The notes under the pieces were generated by a model. It was not told the origin of the DNA. It saw nothing but the letters and a program-made list of their open reading frames with translations, and did no database searches. Positions 35,658 to 43,605 of a stretch of DNA of 64,000 nt are shown one piece after another. The stretch comes from Rhodovastum atsumiense (GTDB lineage: Bacteria; Pseudomonadota; Alphaproteobacteria; Acetobacterales; Acetobacteraceae), in assembly GCA_026225115.1 (NCBI GenBank), contig JAMFSE010000055.1, forward strand, positions 24,160 to 88,159. Reading direction: 5' to 3'. Both the position numbers and the translations under genes were made by a program. Numbering within the stretch: the first letter of the stretch is position 1; every line of letters begins with the position of its first letter.

Positions 35658-36509
35658 TCAGGTAATTTGGGTCCAGGCGATGTAGCCAACCGGCATCCAC
35701 GCTGCGATTTGCTGATAAATAATTGAATTCGTAATCGAGCCTGGCACCAATTCCGGATCCACAAATACCAGCATCCCCCCCCCCGCGCCCGGCACGCTCT
35801 GCGATGCAAACCCATACCCGCCGCCCGTCGCTGGTGCGGCTTGCGTTGATATGCCACCTTGATTTTCGAAAGTATAATAGCCGGTCAAGGGCGCTTCGAT
35901 CGTGATAAATATCTGGCACGGCAACGCCATTGAACCCCACAGCCCTGCGCCGCTCTCCCCCGCACCGTCATAAAGGGCAAACGCCCCGCCGCCGGCATCG
36001 GGGTTGCTCTGCGTCGCCCAGCCGCCGGTCTGTGCCACGTTATTGGGTTGAAATATGTTCGGGATATTGCCGGTGAGCTGTCGCAGCATGGAAATCATGC
36101 CGCTCTGGGTGCCGCGAGGCGCCGTCAGATTGTATTTTAGCCTCGCAGAATAATCGGAATCCAATTCATATTCCAGCCGAGGCAATGCATTGCCAAGAAA
36201 ATCCTGGGAAGCCAGGTCCAGAAAAGCCCCGTTCGCCGACGCAATACGCTGCTGAGCCTTTGCGAATAATATCAATCCATAAATAAGCGAGAACATCAGC
36301 GCCGGCGCCTGCAACACAGCATTCAGGCGTGGCGCCGCAGCTGGAAACCAGCCACCCGGCAAAAGCCGCAGCAACCGGCCGGTAAAATCCGCGGAGTCAT
36401 AAACCGGAAGAATAACGGTGGTCAGAACGCCGTCGTTATTTTGAACCTGAAAATCGACGGTTTGCCCGGTCGGCAGTTTCGCAATGGTGCTCGAAACAAT
36501 GCTGTTCAT
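35658..36509 (-). CDS. Tail protein I / gp48-like baseplate-fibre connector
   Basis: 283 residues directly behind the baseplate J gene and overlapping it by 1 base. 'FTGRLLRLLPGGWFPAAAPRLNAVLQAPALMFSLIYGLILFAKAQQRIASANGAFLDLASQDFLG' resembles the Mu gp48/P2 gpI-type N-terminal domain. The C-terminal half, Gly/Ala-rich with 'GGYGFASQSVPGAGGGM', looks fibrous. Assigned by position between J and the fibre and by this N-terminal pattern. Confidence 0.68.
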   Translation of the reverse strand: MNSIVSSTIAKLPTGQTVDFQVQNNDGVLTTVILPVYDSADFTGRLLRLLPGGWFPAAAPRLNAVLQAPALMFSLIYGLILFAKAQQRIASANGAFLDLASQDFLGNALPRLEYELDSDYSARLKYNLTAPRGTQSGMISMLRQLTGNIPNIFQPNNVAQTGGWATQSNPDAGGGAFALYDGAGESGAGLWGSMALPCQIFITIEAPLTGYYTFENQGGISTQAAPATGGGYGFASQSVPGAGGGMLVFVDPELVPGSITNSIIYQQIAAWMPVGYIAWTQIT

Positions 36510-37666
36510 CAGCTCACCGTCACGGTATTGGCGCGCACCACCGTGCCGGGGGCACCGCCAATATCCGTCGTTGCGCCATTCAACGTCACGCTCGACACAT
36601 TCGTCACATTCGCCGATGCGCCATACGCGATTTTAATAAGCGCGCTATAGGGCAGCGGTGCGGGCGCTGCCACGGTCGCCACCGGAAGTGCCGCTATATA
36701 CGCGGTAATCGCCGCAGTCACCAACGGAACAGCAGCGGCCTTCTGTACCGGTGTAGCGCAGGTAATCGTCAGCGCGACATCCGCGGAGACCACCGGGGCC
36801 TGCACAACGGCACAAAGCGCCCCAAGCGCCAACATCGAAGGCCCGGTCGCCGCCGCAGCAACCGCCGCCAGCACCGCGCCCGGCGTGGCACCGCTGCCAT
36901 CATCCACCGCGATCACGCCATAACCCGGTGCAAACCCGCCGCCCACCGCCTGCACGCCGGAAAGCACCGCACAGGTCAGGCTCTGCGCCACACCAAGCAC
37001 CGCAGATTGCAACGCAATCGGGGTCGCCTTGGCGAGTGACGTCAGGAAAAGGCCAAACCGGAATTTGAAAGCGGTATCACTCTCAGCATTCAAACCATCG
37101 GTAAACGCCGCCGCATTCGTGACCGTATCCACATAGGGAATATTGCTGGTCACCAGGCCGAGCGCACCGGCAATGATATTGCCCGCGGCGCCGACCACGC
37201 TATTCTGTACAGTTGCCGTAATGCTGACGACGCCCGCCGGAATGACATACGCGTAGGCGGAGGCCGAATAAGCCGGTTGCGTCGTGTCGGCAATAAGCAC
37301 AAAACTCTGCGTGCCATCGGTGGTTTTTATCGTCGACCCGACCTGAATTACCGCCTGCTGAGCAGCACTGTACCGGGCAAATGTCACCTCGCCCGTCGCC
37401 GGCGTCCCGGCAATGCGAATAAAGCCAAAATCGGCGCAGAACGAATCGCAATCGCTGCCCGAACATGTTGCCAGCCGCGCCGCGCTCAACACTTGTGTCG
37501 CCAACCATTGCAGCCACAAATACACCCCGGCGCAAGCATTGCCAAAGGCCAGCATTGCAGAGCCCGGATTCATCGAAATCGTGAACCCGCCCGCCGCCGC
37601 AGCCCCCTGAACCGCCGCAGTGAGTGTAGCAACAACCTGGCTTTTTGTCTGAAGCGAAAGCTGCAT
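36509..37666 (-). CDS. Baseplate J-like protein
   Basis: 385 residues. 'RLATCSGSDCDSFCADFGFIRIAGTPATGEVTFARYSAAQQAVIQVGSTIKTTDGTQSFVL' and 'GAAGNIIAGALGLVTSNIPYVDTVTNAAAFTDGLNAESDTAFKFRFGLFLTSLAKAT' are the classic baseplate J pattern ('G...TDG..F', 'G..GN...G', 'NP...GG.D.ES D...R'). It forms the wedge of the contractile baseplate. Located between the W-like and I-like genes as expected. Confidence 0.9.
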   Translation of the reverse strand: MQLSLQTKSQVVATLTAAVQGAAAAGGFTISMNPGSAMLAFGNACAGVYLWLQWLATQVLSAARLATCSGSDCDSFCADFGFIRIAGTPATGEVTFARYSAAQQAVIQVGSTIKTTDGTQSFVLIADTTQPAYSASAYAYVIPAGVVSITATVQNSVVGAAGNIIAGALGLVTSNIPYVDTVTNAAAFTDGLNAESDTAFKFRFGLFLTSLAKATPIALQSAVLGVAQSLTCAVLSGVQAVGGGFAPGYGVIAVDDGSGATPGAVLAAVAAAATGPSMLALGALCAVVQAPVVSADVALTITCATPVQKAAAVPLVTAAITAYIAALPVATVAAPAPLPYSALIKIAYGASANVTNVSSVTLNGATTDIGGAPGTVVRANTVTVS

Positions 37667-37667
37667 A

Positions 37668-38027
37668 TCAATCCCCCAGGGGCAATGTCAGAATTTGACT
37701 TTGCCCAGTAGTCGCATCCGTATAGGTAATGGCAACGGTGATAACGGTCCCATTTTGCGTCGCCGTAACCGCCGGATTTGGCAATTGCGCAACACTCGCC
37801 TCCTGAAAGATCTGCGAGAGAATAGCGTTCGTTATTGCCGTTAAATTTACCGGTTGGCCGACGAACTGCCCGAGCCCGGCGCCATATGTCTGATTCCAAA
37901 TGTCAGCACCCGCCGCAGTGAGCAGCCGCTTGATCAAATGCTGCTGCGTTTGGTCCGCGACGTATAACAAATCCCCGCCGGCGCTGAGGTCTATGTCGGC
38001 ACCGTACACATGTGAAATATCGCCCAT
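37668..38027 (-). CDS. Baseplate wedge protein, gpW/gp25-like
   Basis: 119 residues. 'DIDLSAGGDLLYVADQTQQHLIKRLLTAAGADIWNQTYGAGLGQFVGQPV' matches the Mu gp46 / P2 gpW-type wedge pattern (a D-rich start, then 'QRLLTPpG...P.YG.gL..fvG'). One base separates its stop from the J gene start. Cytoplasmic assembly protein and part of the tail baseplate. Confidence 0.82.
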   Translation of the reverse strand: MGDISHVYGADIDLSAGGDLLYVADQTQQHLIKRLLTAAGADIWNQTYGAGLGQFVGQPVNLTAITNAILSQIFQEASVAQLPNPAVTATQNGTVITVAITYTDATTGQSQILTLPLGD

Positions 38028-38030
38028 ATC

Positions 38031-38615
38031 CTATCCTTGCGGTTCGCCGGTCTGCGTTCGCGGATTTCCACCCGGAATATAAGCGTGCGTATGCGGGGTA
38101 AACGCGATGCCCGCGGTCGTCGTTTCCACGGAGACGTTCAGCGAACCGGTAACGTTCACGGTTGCATCCGCCCCATCCGGCGCCGAAATATTCAATGTCG
38201 GCGTTATGACCGAGATAACCCCGCCGGCCTGTAGATAAAATCGCGCGCCAGTTTCGTTTTCAATCAAAATCTCGCCTGCTTGCGCGCCAGACGGCGCCGG
38301 GTCCACGTCCGAGAAGAAGAACCCTGTTATTACCCAGTTCTGCGCGTCGCCAACCTCCGGCTGAATAAACGCCTGCGCACCGATCATCGGCGGCATTAAA
38401 ACGCGCCAACCGGCGCCCAGATACCCGGCAGCGCTCGATAGTACGGGAATCCAGCCGGTTTCAGGCGGCGTGCCATCCGCCGGATTCCACGGCATGATCT
38501 GCACCTTGGCCATCGGCGGATTCGCCTGCCAGCTGGTGACAATACCGGATCGGTTGGCCGCTGAAAGCGAAGCAATCGCCGCTATTTCCCGGCGTTGCGC
38601 ATCGGTGAAACTCAT
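38031..38615 (-). CDS. Baseplate spike assembly protein, gpV/gp45-like
   Basis: 194 residues. 'AKVQIMPWNPADGTPPETGWIPVLSSAAGYLGAGWRVLMPPMIGAQAFIQPEVGDAQNWVITGFFFS' is the OB-fold of gpV-type spike proteins. A repetitive beta-stem follows ('ISVITPTLNISAPDGADATVNVTGSLNVSVETTTAGIAF'), and the end 'TPHTHAYIPGGNPRTQTGEPQG' carries the HxH motif that binds iron at the spike tip. It overlaps the D-like gene by 4 bases. Confidence 0.88.
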   Translation of the reverse strand: MSFTDAQRREIAAIASLSAANRSGIVTSWQANPPMAKVQIMPWNPADGTPPETGWIPVLSSAAGYLGAGWRVLMPPMIGAQAFIQPEVGDAQNWVITGFFFSDVDPAPSGAQAGEILIENETGARFYLQAGGVISVITPTLNISAPDGADATVNVTGSLNVSVETTTAGIAFTPHTHAYIPGGNPRTQTGEPQG

Positions 38616-39727
38616 TGCACACCGCCTAATGCCTGCCCGCTGTTATCGTCGTATATGTCCAGCGGCGAAGAGACCTTTGCCTCCACGAAAGTCACCGCAC
38701 CAAATTCCGTCGCCAACTCGTAAGTTACGGCCAAGGGGAAATAAGTCATATCATAATCCGTCCCGGTCCCGGATACCTGAATAAGCGTCTGCGGATCCAT
38801 CAGCGCCAGGGACGGTATCGTCACTCTCGCATATCTCTCGTGCTGGGAAATATCCAACGCCAGCTGCTGTGCCTTGGCCAAACATTGCGCTTGGCTCAAG
38901 TTCGGTACCTCATACAAATAAATGGACGGCTTCAGCGTCTTATCAACACTCTCATCCCTGGTTTTGGTCCGAACCGTCGACGTTACCGTGGTCTTTTTCC
39001 GGCTATTCCACGACTTGACGGTCACGATCACATCACGGGCGTAGGTCATATGCCGCTCGAGAACGAGGCCGGTCACACCGGCGACAAGCAGACCATTGGA
39101 ATTGCGCGTCAGCTCCACCGGATAGGTTGGCGGGTTCGCACGTTGCGGATTGAAATAAAGCGTCGTCCCGAAAACATAGGGAATAATTCCCTCCGCCTCT
39201 CCCAGCCTGCAGAGCAGATCCCATTCATTCGTCACCTGAGAAAAATCGCCACTACTGGTTTCGTCATGGTCAACATCGTAGATTCGTCCAACAATTGTCG
39301 CCGTCGGCGTGATGCTGCCCTGCAGTCCGTGCTCAGCGGCGATCTGCCCCGCAATCTCGCTGGCGGTCTGGTTCCTATACGTCGCTGCAATTCTGCTGTC
39401 GATCAACCCGCCTGCCAAATCCCGGCCGGCCACTGAGATCGTATTGGCAATAGCGTCGTATATCTGACTATCTGCATTTCCAATTATCATTGGAAAAAAT
39501 ATTGATCCATCAACAGATAGCTCAATCGAGACAAGGATTGTCTTATTTGCCGTCGCGGCCCACCACGAAGCCGGAAATGCATCGCTCGGAACAAAGCCCT
39601 TCACAAAGCAATAGCCGGCAATCCGATAAGCATTGGCCTGCGTAATGCTTACTTTGCTAACCCCATCTAAAACAGACCCATTCACCGTCACCCGAAATCT
39701 GGGATAGTTCAGAACGCTCTGGCTCAT
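38612..39727 (-). CDS. Baseplate hub protein, gpD/gp44-like (late control D)
   Basis: 371 residues. 'FRVTVNGSVLDGVSKVSITQANAYRIAGYCF' at the N-terminus, then 'TISVAGRDLAGGLIDSRIA...NQTASEIAGQIAAEHGL' and 'QVTNEWDLLCRLGEAEGIIPYVFGTTLYF'. These match the hub domain of Mu gp44 and P2 gpD. The hub connects spike and tube. Overlapped by 4 bases with the 51-residue ORF upstream and the V-like gene downstream. Confidence 0.85.
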   Translation of the reverse strand: MSQSVLNYPRFRVTVNGSVLDGVSKVSITQANAYRIAGYCFVKGFVPSDAFPASWWAATANKTILVSIELSVDGSIFFPMIIGNADSQIYDAIANTISVAGRDLAGGLIDSRIAATYRNQTASEIAGQIAAEHGLQGSITPTATIVGRIYDVDHDETSSGDFSQVTNEWDLLCRLGEAEGIIPYVFGTTLYFNPQRANPPTYPVELTRNSNGLLVAGVTGLVLERHMTYARDVIVTVKSWNSRKKTTVTSTVRTKTRDESVDKTLKPSIYLYEVPNLSQAQCLAKAQQLALDISQHERYARVTIPSLALMDPQTLIQVSGTGTDYDMTYFPLAVTYELATEFGAVTFVEAKVSSPLDIYDDNSGQALGGVQ

Positions 39728-39879
39728 CTACGGCGATCATTTTCTGGCTTAGCAAGATAGACATATAGCATCGCGATCTCACCCAGGCTCATCGTTATGG
39801 TTTCCTCAGGCCGGATCATGCGCCGTGCAAAATACACCATGGCCGCGGCGCGAATATCGGCTTCGCGCTCGCGGGTCAT
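39724..39879 (-). CDS. 51-residue coupled small ORF between tail genes X and D
   Basis: Starts with ATG overlapping the stop of the X-like gene (ATGA, 39879-39876) and ends with a TGA overlapping the start of the D-like gene (39727-39724). This double 4-base coupling makes it very likely to be translated. Highly charged N-terminus (MTREREADIR), then 'AAAMVYFARRMIRPEETITMSLGEIAMLYVYLA', probably helical, and a basic end. No family recognised. Perhaps an assembly factor of the baseplate hub. Confidence 0.75.
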   Translation of the reverse strand: MTREREADIRAAAMVYFARRMIRPEETITMSLGEIAMLYVYLAKPENDRRR

Positions 39880-40067
39880 AATGTGGGAATCCCATCGGTA
39901 TAATCCGTTTCGACGTCCGGAATCACCAGCGTGACAGGCGGTCCGGATATAACCGGATCGGTTAACCCATTCTGTACCATAATCCGATAAAATTCCGTCG
40001 CATCGCCGAGATATCGCGCAGCAAGGTTAAAGCAATCCGTTCCCGTCACCGTAACTTCCATGGTCAT
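39876..40067 (-). CDS. Tail protein X (LysM-like)
   Basis: 63 residues. 'VTGTDCFNLAARYLGDATEFYRIMVQNGLTDPVISGPPVTLVIPDVE' follows the tail X/LysM pattern (D.l..iA...yGd...w..I...N.l.dP......l.IP). It sits between U- and D-like genes, as in P2. Overlaps the U-like gene by 4 bases. Confidence 0.82.
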   Translation of the reverse strand: MTMEVTVTGTDCFNLAARYLGDATEFYRIMVQNGLTDPVISGPPVTLVIPDVETDYTDGIPTL

Positions 40068-40903
40068 GCGCTCGCCCTCCCCAGGTTCTGCTGCGCGCGG
40101 ATTAGGTAGCCCTGGGCGGCACTAAGATTTGCTGCGTCGCCGCATGCAACCAGCGCGTCATTGATACTGGTCGAAAACCCGTGCGTGTCGAGACCTGTAC
40201 TTGCCGCCTGGGTCAACGAAAACAAGGACGCACCCAAAGGCGCCAGCGAAGCATCCACCGTCGCGCTAGCCTGTTGCAAAGCGCCCGCGGCAATGTTCAC
40301 AGCACCCACCGCATTCACATATGCCGAGCTCCCAACCGTGGTCGCATTCGTTGCCGCAGCGGCAACACCTGCATTCGCAACACTTGGTCCGATGATGCCC
40401 TGGCTAACGGCGCCAAGCGCCGCCAACGGATTGGCATTTGAGAGATCCGCGGCAAGCTGCAACGCCATGCTGGTCGCGGTCGTGCCTGTAACCAGTGTAT
40501 TATCCGCGATCACCGTGCAGGAAATCCTGTACGGCATCGGCGCGTGCCTGATCTGGCAGGAAAACCTGCAGACCACCACTTGATAGGAAAAGACGTCCCA
40601 GGCCAAAGTCACCGCCTGGCCGGAGCGCCGAATCTTGTCGAGAGTCCGCGCGATCTCCGTCGCAAATTGTCCGTCCAGGCAACCCGACCATCCAATATCG
40701 TCATCATCCTGCGCCATCACATCAATGATGCGCGCGCCACCGGGCAGTTTTTGCACCGACATCAGCTGCTCGCCGCCAATCGCAATGGATCTTGGCAGGC
40801 TCATCCCGCTGAACAGCACGGGGCCGAGTGTTACGGTACCATAGCCAGCAAAAAGCTGACCCGCCGCGGTGATCGCGGAAAGAATATTTGAATTCAGACT
40901 CAA
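40064..40903 (-). CDS. Tail protein in the P2-U / Mu-N position
   Basis: 279 residues. The N-terminal half ('LGPVLFSGMSLPRSIAIGGEQLMSVQKLPGGARIIDVMAQDDDDIGWSGCLDGQFATEIARTLDKIRRSGQAVTLAWDVFSYQVVVCRFSC') resembles the initiator domain that these phages place between tape measure and hub. The C-terminal half is Ala/Ser/Thr-rich without known motifs. Probably part of the tail tip. Overlaps both neighbours by 4 bases. Confidence 0.65.
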   Translation of the reverse strand: MSLNSNILSAITAAGQLFAGYGTVTLGPVLFSGMSLPRSIAIGGEQLMSVQKLPGGARIIDVMAQDDDDIGWSGCLDGQFATEIARTLDKIRRSGQAVTLAWDVFSYQVVVCRFSCQIRHAPMPYRISCTVIADNTLVTGTTATSMALQLAADLSNANPLAALGAVSQGIIGPSVANAGVAAAATNATTVGSSAYVNAVGAVNIAAGALQQASATVDASLAPLGASLFSLTQAASTGLDTHGFSTSINDALVACGDAANLSAAQGYLIRAQQNLGRASA

Positions 40904-42336
40904 GGCAGGTTCCTCTGTCCCGGTATCGGCGGCGTCCGCATGCTGGTTCCGGATGTCGGAACCTGCGGCATAGGCGTCCCGGAATTCGAACTGATCGCAA
41001 CCGTATAGATCGGATCGTTTCTATGCCCAGTCGGTCCAACCCGCCCCACCGCCGGACCGTTATGCTCTCCTGCCGAAGGCCAAATGCTCTGATCCCGATG
41101 ATCAGCGATATTCGCTCGCATCATTTCAGCAAACGAGCCAGGCAAGCCAGCCGGCGCCCCTTCGCTCAACTGCCCCGCAGCCTCGTTTTCGCCTTTTCCA
41201 TCTACTGCTGCCGCTTTAGGCAAAGCCCGCTCGGCATTTGTCAACATCGCCCACAGCCCTGCGAGCCCGGACATGCCCCCGGCATCATTTCCAGCATCGT
41301 AGGTTAAAGCCGCACTCCAAGCCGATGGAACGGCCAAATGATCGGCACCTAAGGAAACGGCATCACCCGAACCAAAACTTCCCTTCCTTGCGATAGCCCA
41401 CAAGCCATCCGCCCCAAGCTCCTGCCCCGCAAGTCGGCCAAACCCGTCAACGTGACTGCCATTAGCTACCTCGACATCCGGCACCTCGTTTGACTCAGTG
41501 CCGATCATATTCAAGCCGCCGGCAATGGAATTCATCGACGACTCATTCGGCCGGCCCGAAAATATTTCTCCGACGTCCACCGGTAAGACCTGCTGAATCT
41601 TTTCGCGATTAAGGTCCATCAAGGGTGCGCCGCCAATGCTGCGGTCCGGGTCAGGGTCATCGACGCCGCCGGCCCCTTCAGGGCTGCGCATTATGGCGTC
41701 GAACTGTCCTCCGCCTTGTCCGCCTAAGAGGATGTTTCCCTCCCGCACATCCGGTGCCGGCGGTTCAAAAAAATCGCGCATAGCTGGATGAAAGCCGACA
41801 GTTCCATCCAACCCCTCCAGCCCGCATTCCTCACGCTGCCCAGCGCCATCTTGCACTGCATTTGCCACTCCCAGATCCAAGGTGTCAGCCGCAGGCAATC
41901 CGCCAATTCGGCCAAACTCCGATTGATCCGTCGGCAGGTTATTTTGTGCCGAAAAGCTCCCCAGCGCGGAATCCAACGCTGCGGCGAAATCCTCAAATGG
42001 CGGTAGGGCCATTGCATCAAACGGCAATACGCCACCACTTTTCGCATGGTCCTGAAGCACCGATGTACCGTTCGAATAATCACCGCCAGAAACAACCGAA
42101 GGTGCTCCCACCGGCACACTCGCGTCAGCACTCAGGCCTTCGCCCGTCGCTTCCGTTGCGCGCATTCTTCCCGCCACATCAGCTGCCGCATTTAAGGCAG
42201 AAGCAAAATCCCCAGCGCTGCCGGTGTCATCCGGGTCACCTGCGTCCAGCAAGCCCATCAACGGATCGGCGCCCGTTAGCAAATCGCCCGATTCAACATC
42301 CGTATGCAATCGATCGCCGACATCATAACCAATCAT
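40900..42336 (-). CDS. Acidic Gly/Pro-rich protein in the tape-measure position
   Basis: 478 residues, not recognised. Position after chaperone E/E' and before U/X is that of the tape measure protein. Yet it has no long coiled coil or membrane helices, is rich in Asp, Gly, Ala and Pro ('GDLLTGADPLMGLLDAGDPDDTGSAGDFASALNAAADVAG', 'GGVDDPDPDRSIGGAPLMDLNREKIQQVLPVDVGEIF') and is short for a tape measure. It may be a degenerate or unusual tape measure, or a different tail-interior protein. GAGG lies about 15 bases ahead of the ATG. Confidence 0.6.
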   Translation of the reverse strand: MIGYDVGDRLHTDVESGDLLTGADPLMGLLDAGDPDDTGSAGDFASALNAAADVAGRMRATEATGEGLSADASVPVGAPSVVSGGDYSNGTSVLQDHAKSGGVLPFDAMALPPFEDFAAALDSALGSFSAQNNLPTDQSEFGRIGGLPAADTLDLGVANAVQDGAGQREECGLEGLDGTVGFHPAMRDFFEPPAPDVREGNILLGGQGGGQFDAIMRSPEGAGGVDDPDPDRSIGGAPLMDLNREKIQQVLPVDVGEIFSGRPNESSMNSIAGGLNMIGTESNEVPDVEVANGSHVDGFGRLAGQELGADGLWAIARKGSFGSGDAVSLGADHLAVPSAWSAALTYDAGNDAGGMSGLAGLWAMLTNAERALPKAAAVDGKGENEAAGQLSEGAPAGLPGSFAEMMRANIADHRDQSIWPSAGEHNGPAVGRVGPTGHRNDPIYTVAISSNSGTPMPQVPTSGTSMRTPPIPGQRNLP

Positions 42337-42368
42337 TCCCGGATTGCCTCATCAATTGCCTTATGGAT

Positions 42369-42557
42369 TCACCTGTCTCGCAGCGCCGCAACAATGCTCG
42401 CCACCATTTCACAGCGGCGCCGTGCCTCTATCTCCCGAATTGCCAAAACAGTCGCCGAGCGCCAAACATCGGACATGGCCAAAGCTGCGTCCACACCCGC
42501 AGCCGCGCCGTTCATCACAAGCAGAACCGCATCCTGAAACAGCGCCCGGCTACTCAG
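42369..42557 (-). CDS. E'-like frameshift extension of the tail assembly chaperone
   Basis: 62 codons in the -1 frame relative to the chaperone gene, open from the slippery site to a TGA at 42371-42369. The sequence 'SRALFQDAVLLVMNGAAAG' and 'ATVLAIREIEARRRCEMVASIVAALRDR' is well formed. It makes a chaperone fusion of about 248 residues if the ribosome slips. This corresponds to P2 E+E' and lambda G-GT, which bind sheath/tube and tape measure during tail assembly. It fills the otherwise unexplained gap before the 42336 start. Confidence 0.78.
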   Translation of the reverse strand: MSSRALFQDAVLLVMNGAAAGVDAALAMSDVWRSATVLAIREIEARRRCEMVASIVAALRDR

Positions 42558-43114
42558 TTTTTTGCTGCCGTCTCCAACGCCTTGGATCTGGCTTCGGCCT
42601 CATCCAATGCTTCATTCATCCGGGCGGTAGCGGCCGCAATTCCCGAGATCCCCAGCTCAGAAACCAATGCGGCAATATCGGCCTGGCAATCGGGAAAGCT
42701 GACGACCTTATCGTCAATCCTCCGCACCGAAGCCGCAATCGTCGCCGGACCAATCCACCCACGAACATCATTAAACTCACCGGCAAATTCGTATATTTTC
42801 AGAAGCTCGTAAGGGGACAACTTCTTAAATTCGATTTTCAGCGGCTCAACAGTCACAGCCGCGTTCGCAGCCCGGATCGCCGCCACATCCTCCGCATCCA
42901 GGTCCTTCAGCAAAGCCTCAACATGCCGCTTGTGAGTCGGAAATGGCCGAGGAATACCGCCGATGCTCCGGATGGATGCCGCAACAAGCGCCATCGAGCA
43001 CCACCCCCGATTGCCGCTAAGTTCACGCGTGCCCTCCGCCAACCGCATGGATTCCGCCGGCGTAACCCGCTCAACCTCCAGAACGCGGCCGTCCTTAAGT
43101 GATACTTCTGTCAT
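42554..43114 (-). CDS. Tail assembly chaperone, E-like, with internal duplication
   Basis: 186 residues behind the tail tube gene (overlap 4 bases). Two repeats are visible at about 31-80 and 113-162: 'NRGWCSMALVAASIRSI...PFPTHKRHVEALLKDL' and 'VRGWIGPATIAASVRRI...SFPDCQADIAALVSEL', offset 82 residues. Position, size and the -1 frameshift at its end identify it as the E/gp41 type chaperone. I know of no required catalytic residues for the family. Confidence 0.82.
   Translation of the reverse strand: MTEVSLKDGRVLEVERVTPAESMRLAEGTRELSGNRGWCSMALVAASIRSIGGIPRPFPTHKRHVEALLKDLDAEDVAAIRAANAAVTVEPLKIEFKKLSPYELLKIYEFAGEFNDVRGWIGPATIAASVRRIDDKVVSFPDCQADIAALVSELGISGIAAATARMNEALDEAEARSKALETAAKN
42557..42563 (-). 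promoter_or_regulatory. Programmed -1 ribosomal frameshift site A AAA AAC
   Basis: On the minus strand the chaperone ends ..GCA AAA AAC TGA, so the heptamer A AAA AAC is in the exact X XXY YYZ phase directly before the stop. Slipping gives AAA AAA CTG and enters the 62-codon extension. This heptamer is among the most efficient in bacteria. Position and phase are read directly; efficiency is not known. Confidence 0.82.
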
Positions 43115-43533
43115 ACGGTCTGGTACCCATCGCCGACAAAGCTAAGCTCCTGCATCACAGGCTTGCCTGGCGTCGCATCGCCGATCTTGGTAATCATCCA
43201 AGACACCGGGCTGAGATGAACAGTCGTCTCCGTCCCGTTCAACTCGCTGATCGTATAGGTGAAGCTGCCAACCGGAATCGGCACCCCGGCCCGCCAATCC
43301 TGACTCATTTGCGCCGCAAGGTTTTCCAAATCCGAATTGGTCCGGGTAAACGTAATCTTGCCGGAAACGCCTTTCACCACGGTCCGCGAATTGGTAGCGC
43401 CGGTCAGATCCTGAAATGCCTGAACCGTCTGATTGGGCGTAATTGAGATCAAAGTCTGCTGGGGTGCGGTAATGGGCCCATACGGCCCAATAATTTGCGC
43501 CCGAACATCCTCGCCGATGGTATATGACGACAT
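43111..43533 (-). CDS. Tail tube protein (FII/gpM-like)
   Basis: 140 residues. 'MSSYTIGEDVRAQIIGPYGPITAPQQTLISITPNQTVQAF' and 'GVPIPVGSFTYTISELNGTETTVHLSPVSWMITKIGDATPGKPVMQELSFVG' fit a beta-barrel tube subunit (family ending 'e..f.gd'). It follows the sheath gene by 72 bases and forms the inner tube of the contractile tail. Confidence 0.82.
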   Translation of the reverse strand: MSSYTIGEDVRAQIIGPYGPITAPQQTLISITPNQTVQAFQDLTGATNSRTVVKGVSGKITFTRTNSDLENLAAQMSQDWRAGVPIPVGSFTYTISELNGTETTVHLSPVSWMITKIGDATPGKPVMQELSFVGDGYQTV

Positions 43534-43605
43534 AATACAATTCCTTGTGAACGAAACATAGTACGACGCTCACGGCGCCGGACCGCCTATTCGGTTAAAC
43601 GCTCG

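Noticed and set aside
41862..42812. 316-codon plus-strand reading opposite the tape-measure-position gene and chaperone
   Set aside because: It crosses three well-packed minus-strand genes and is low in complexity (Pro/Gln/His/Arg).
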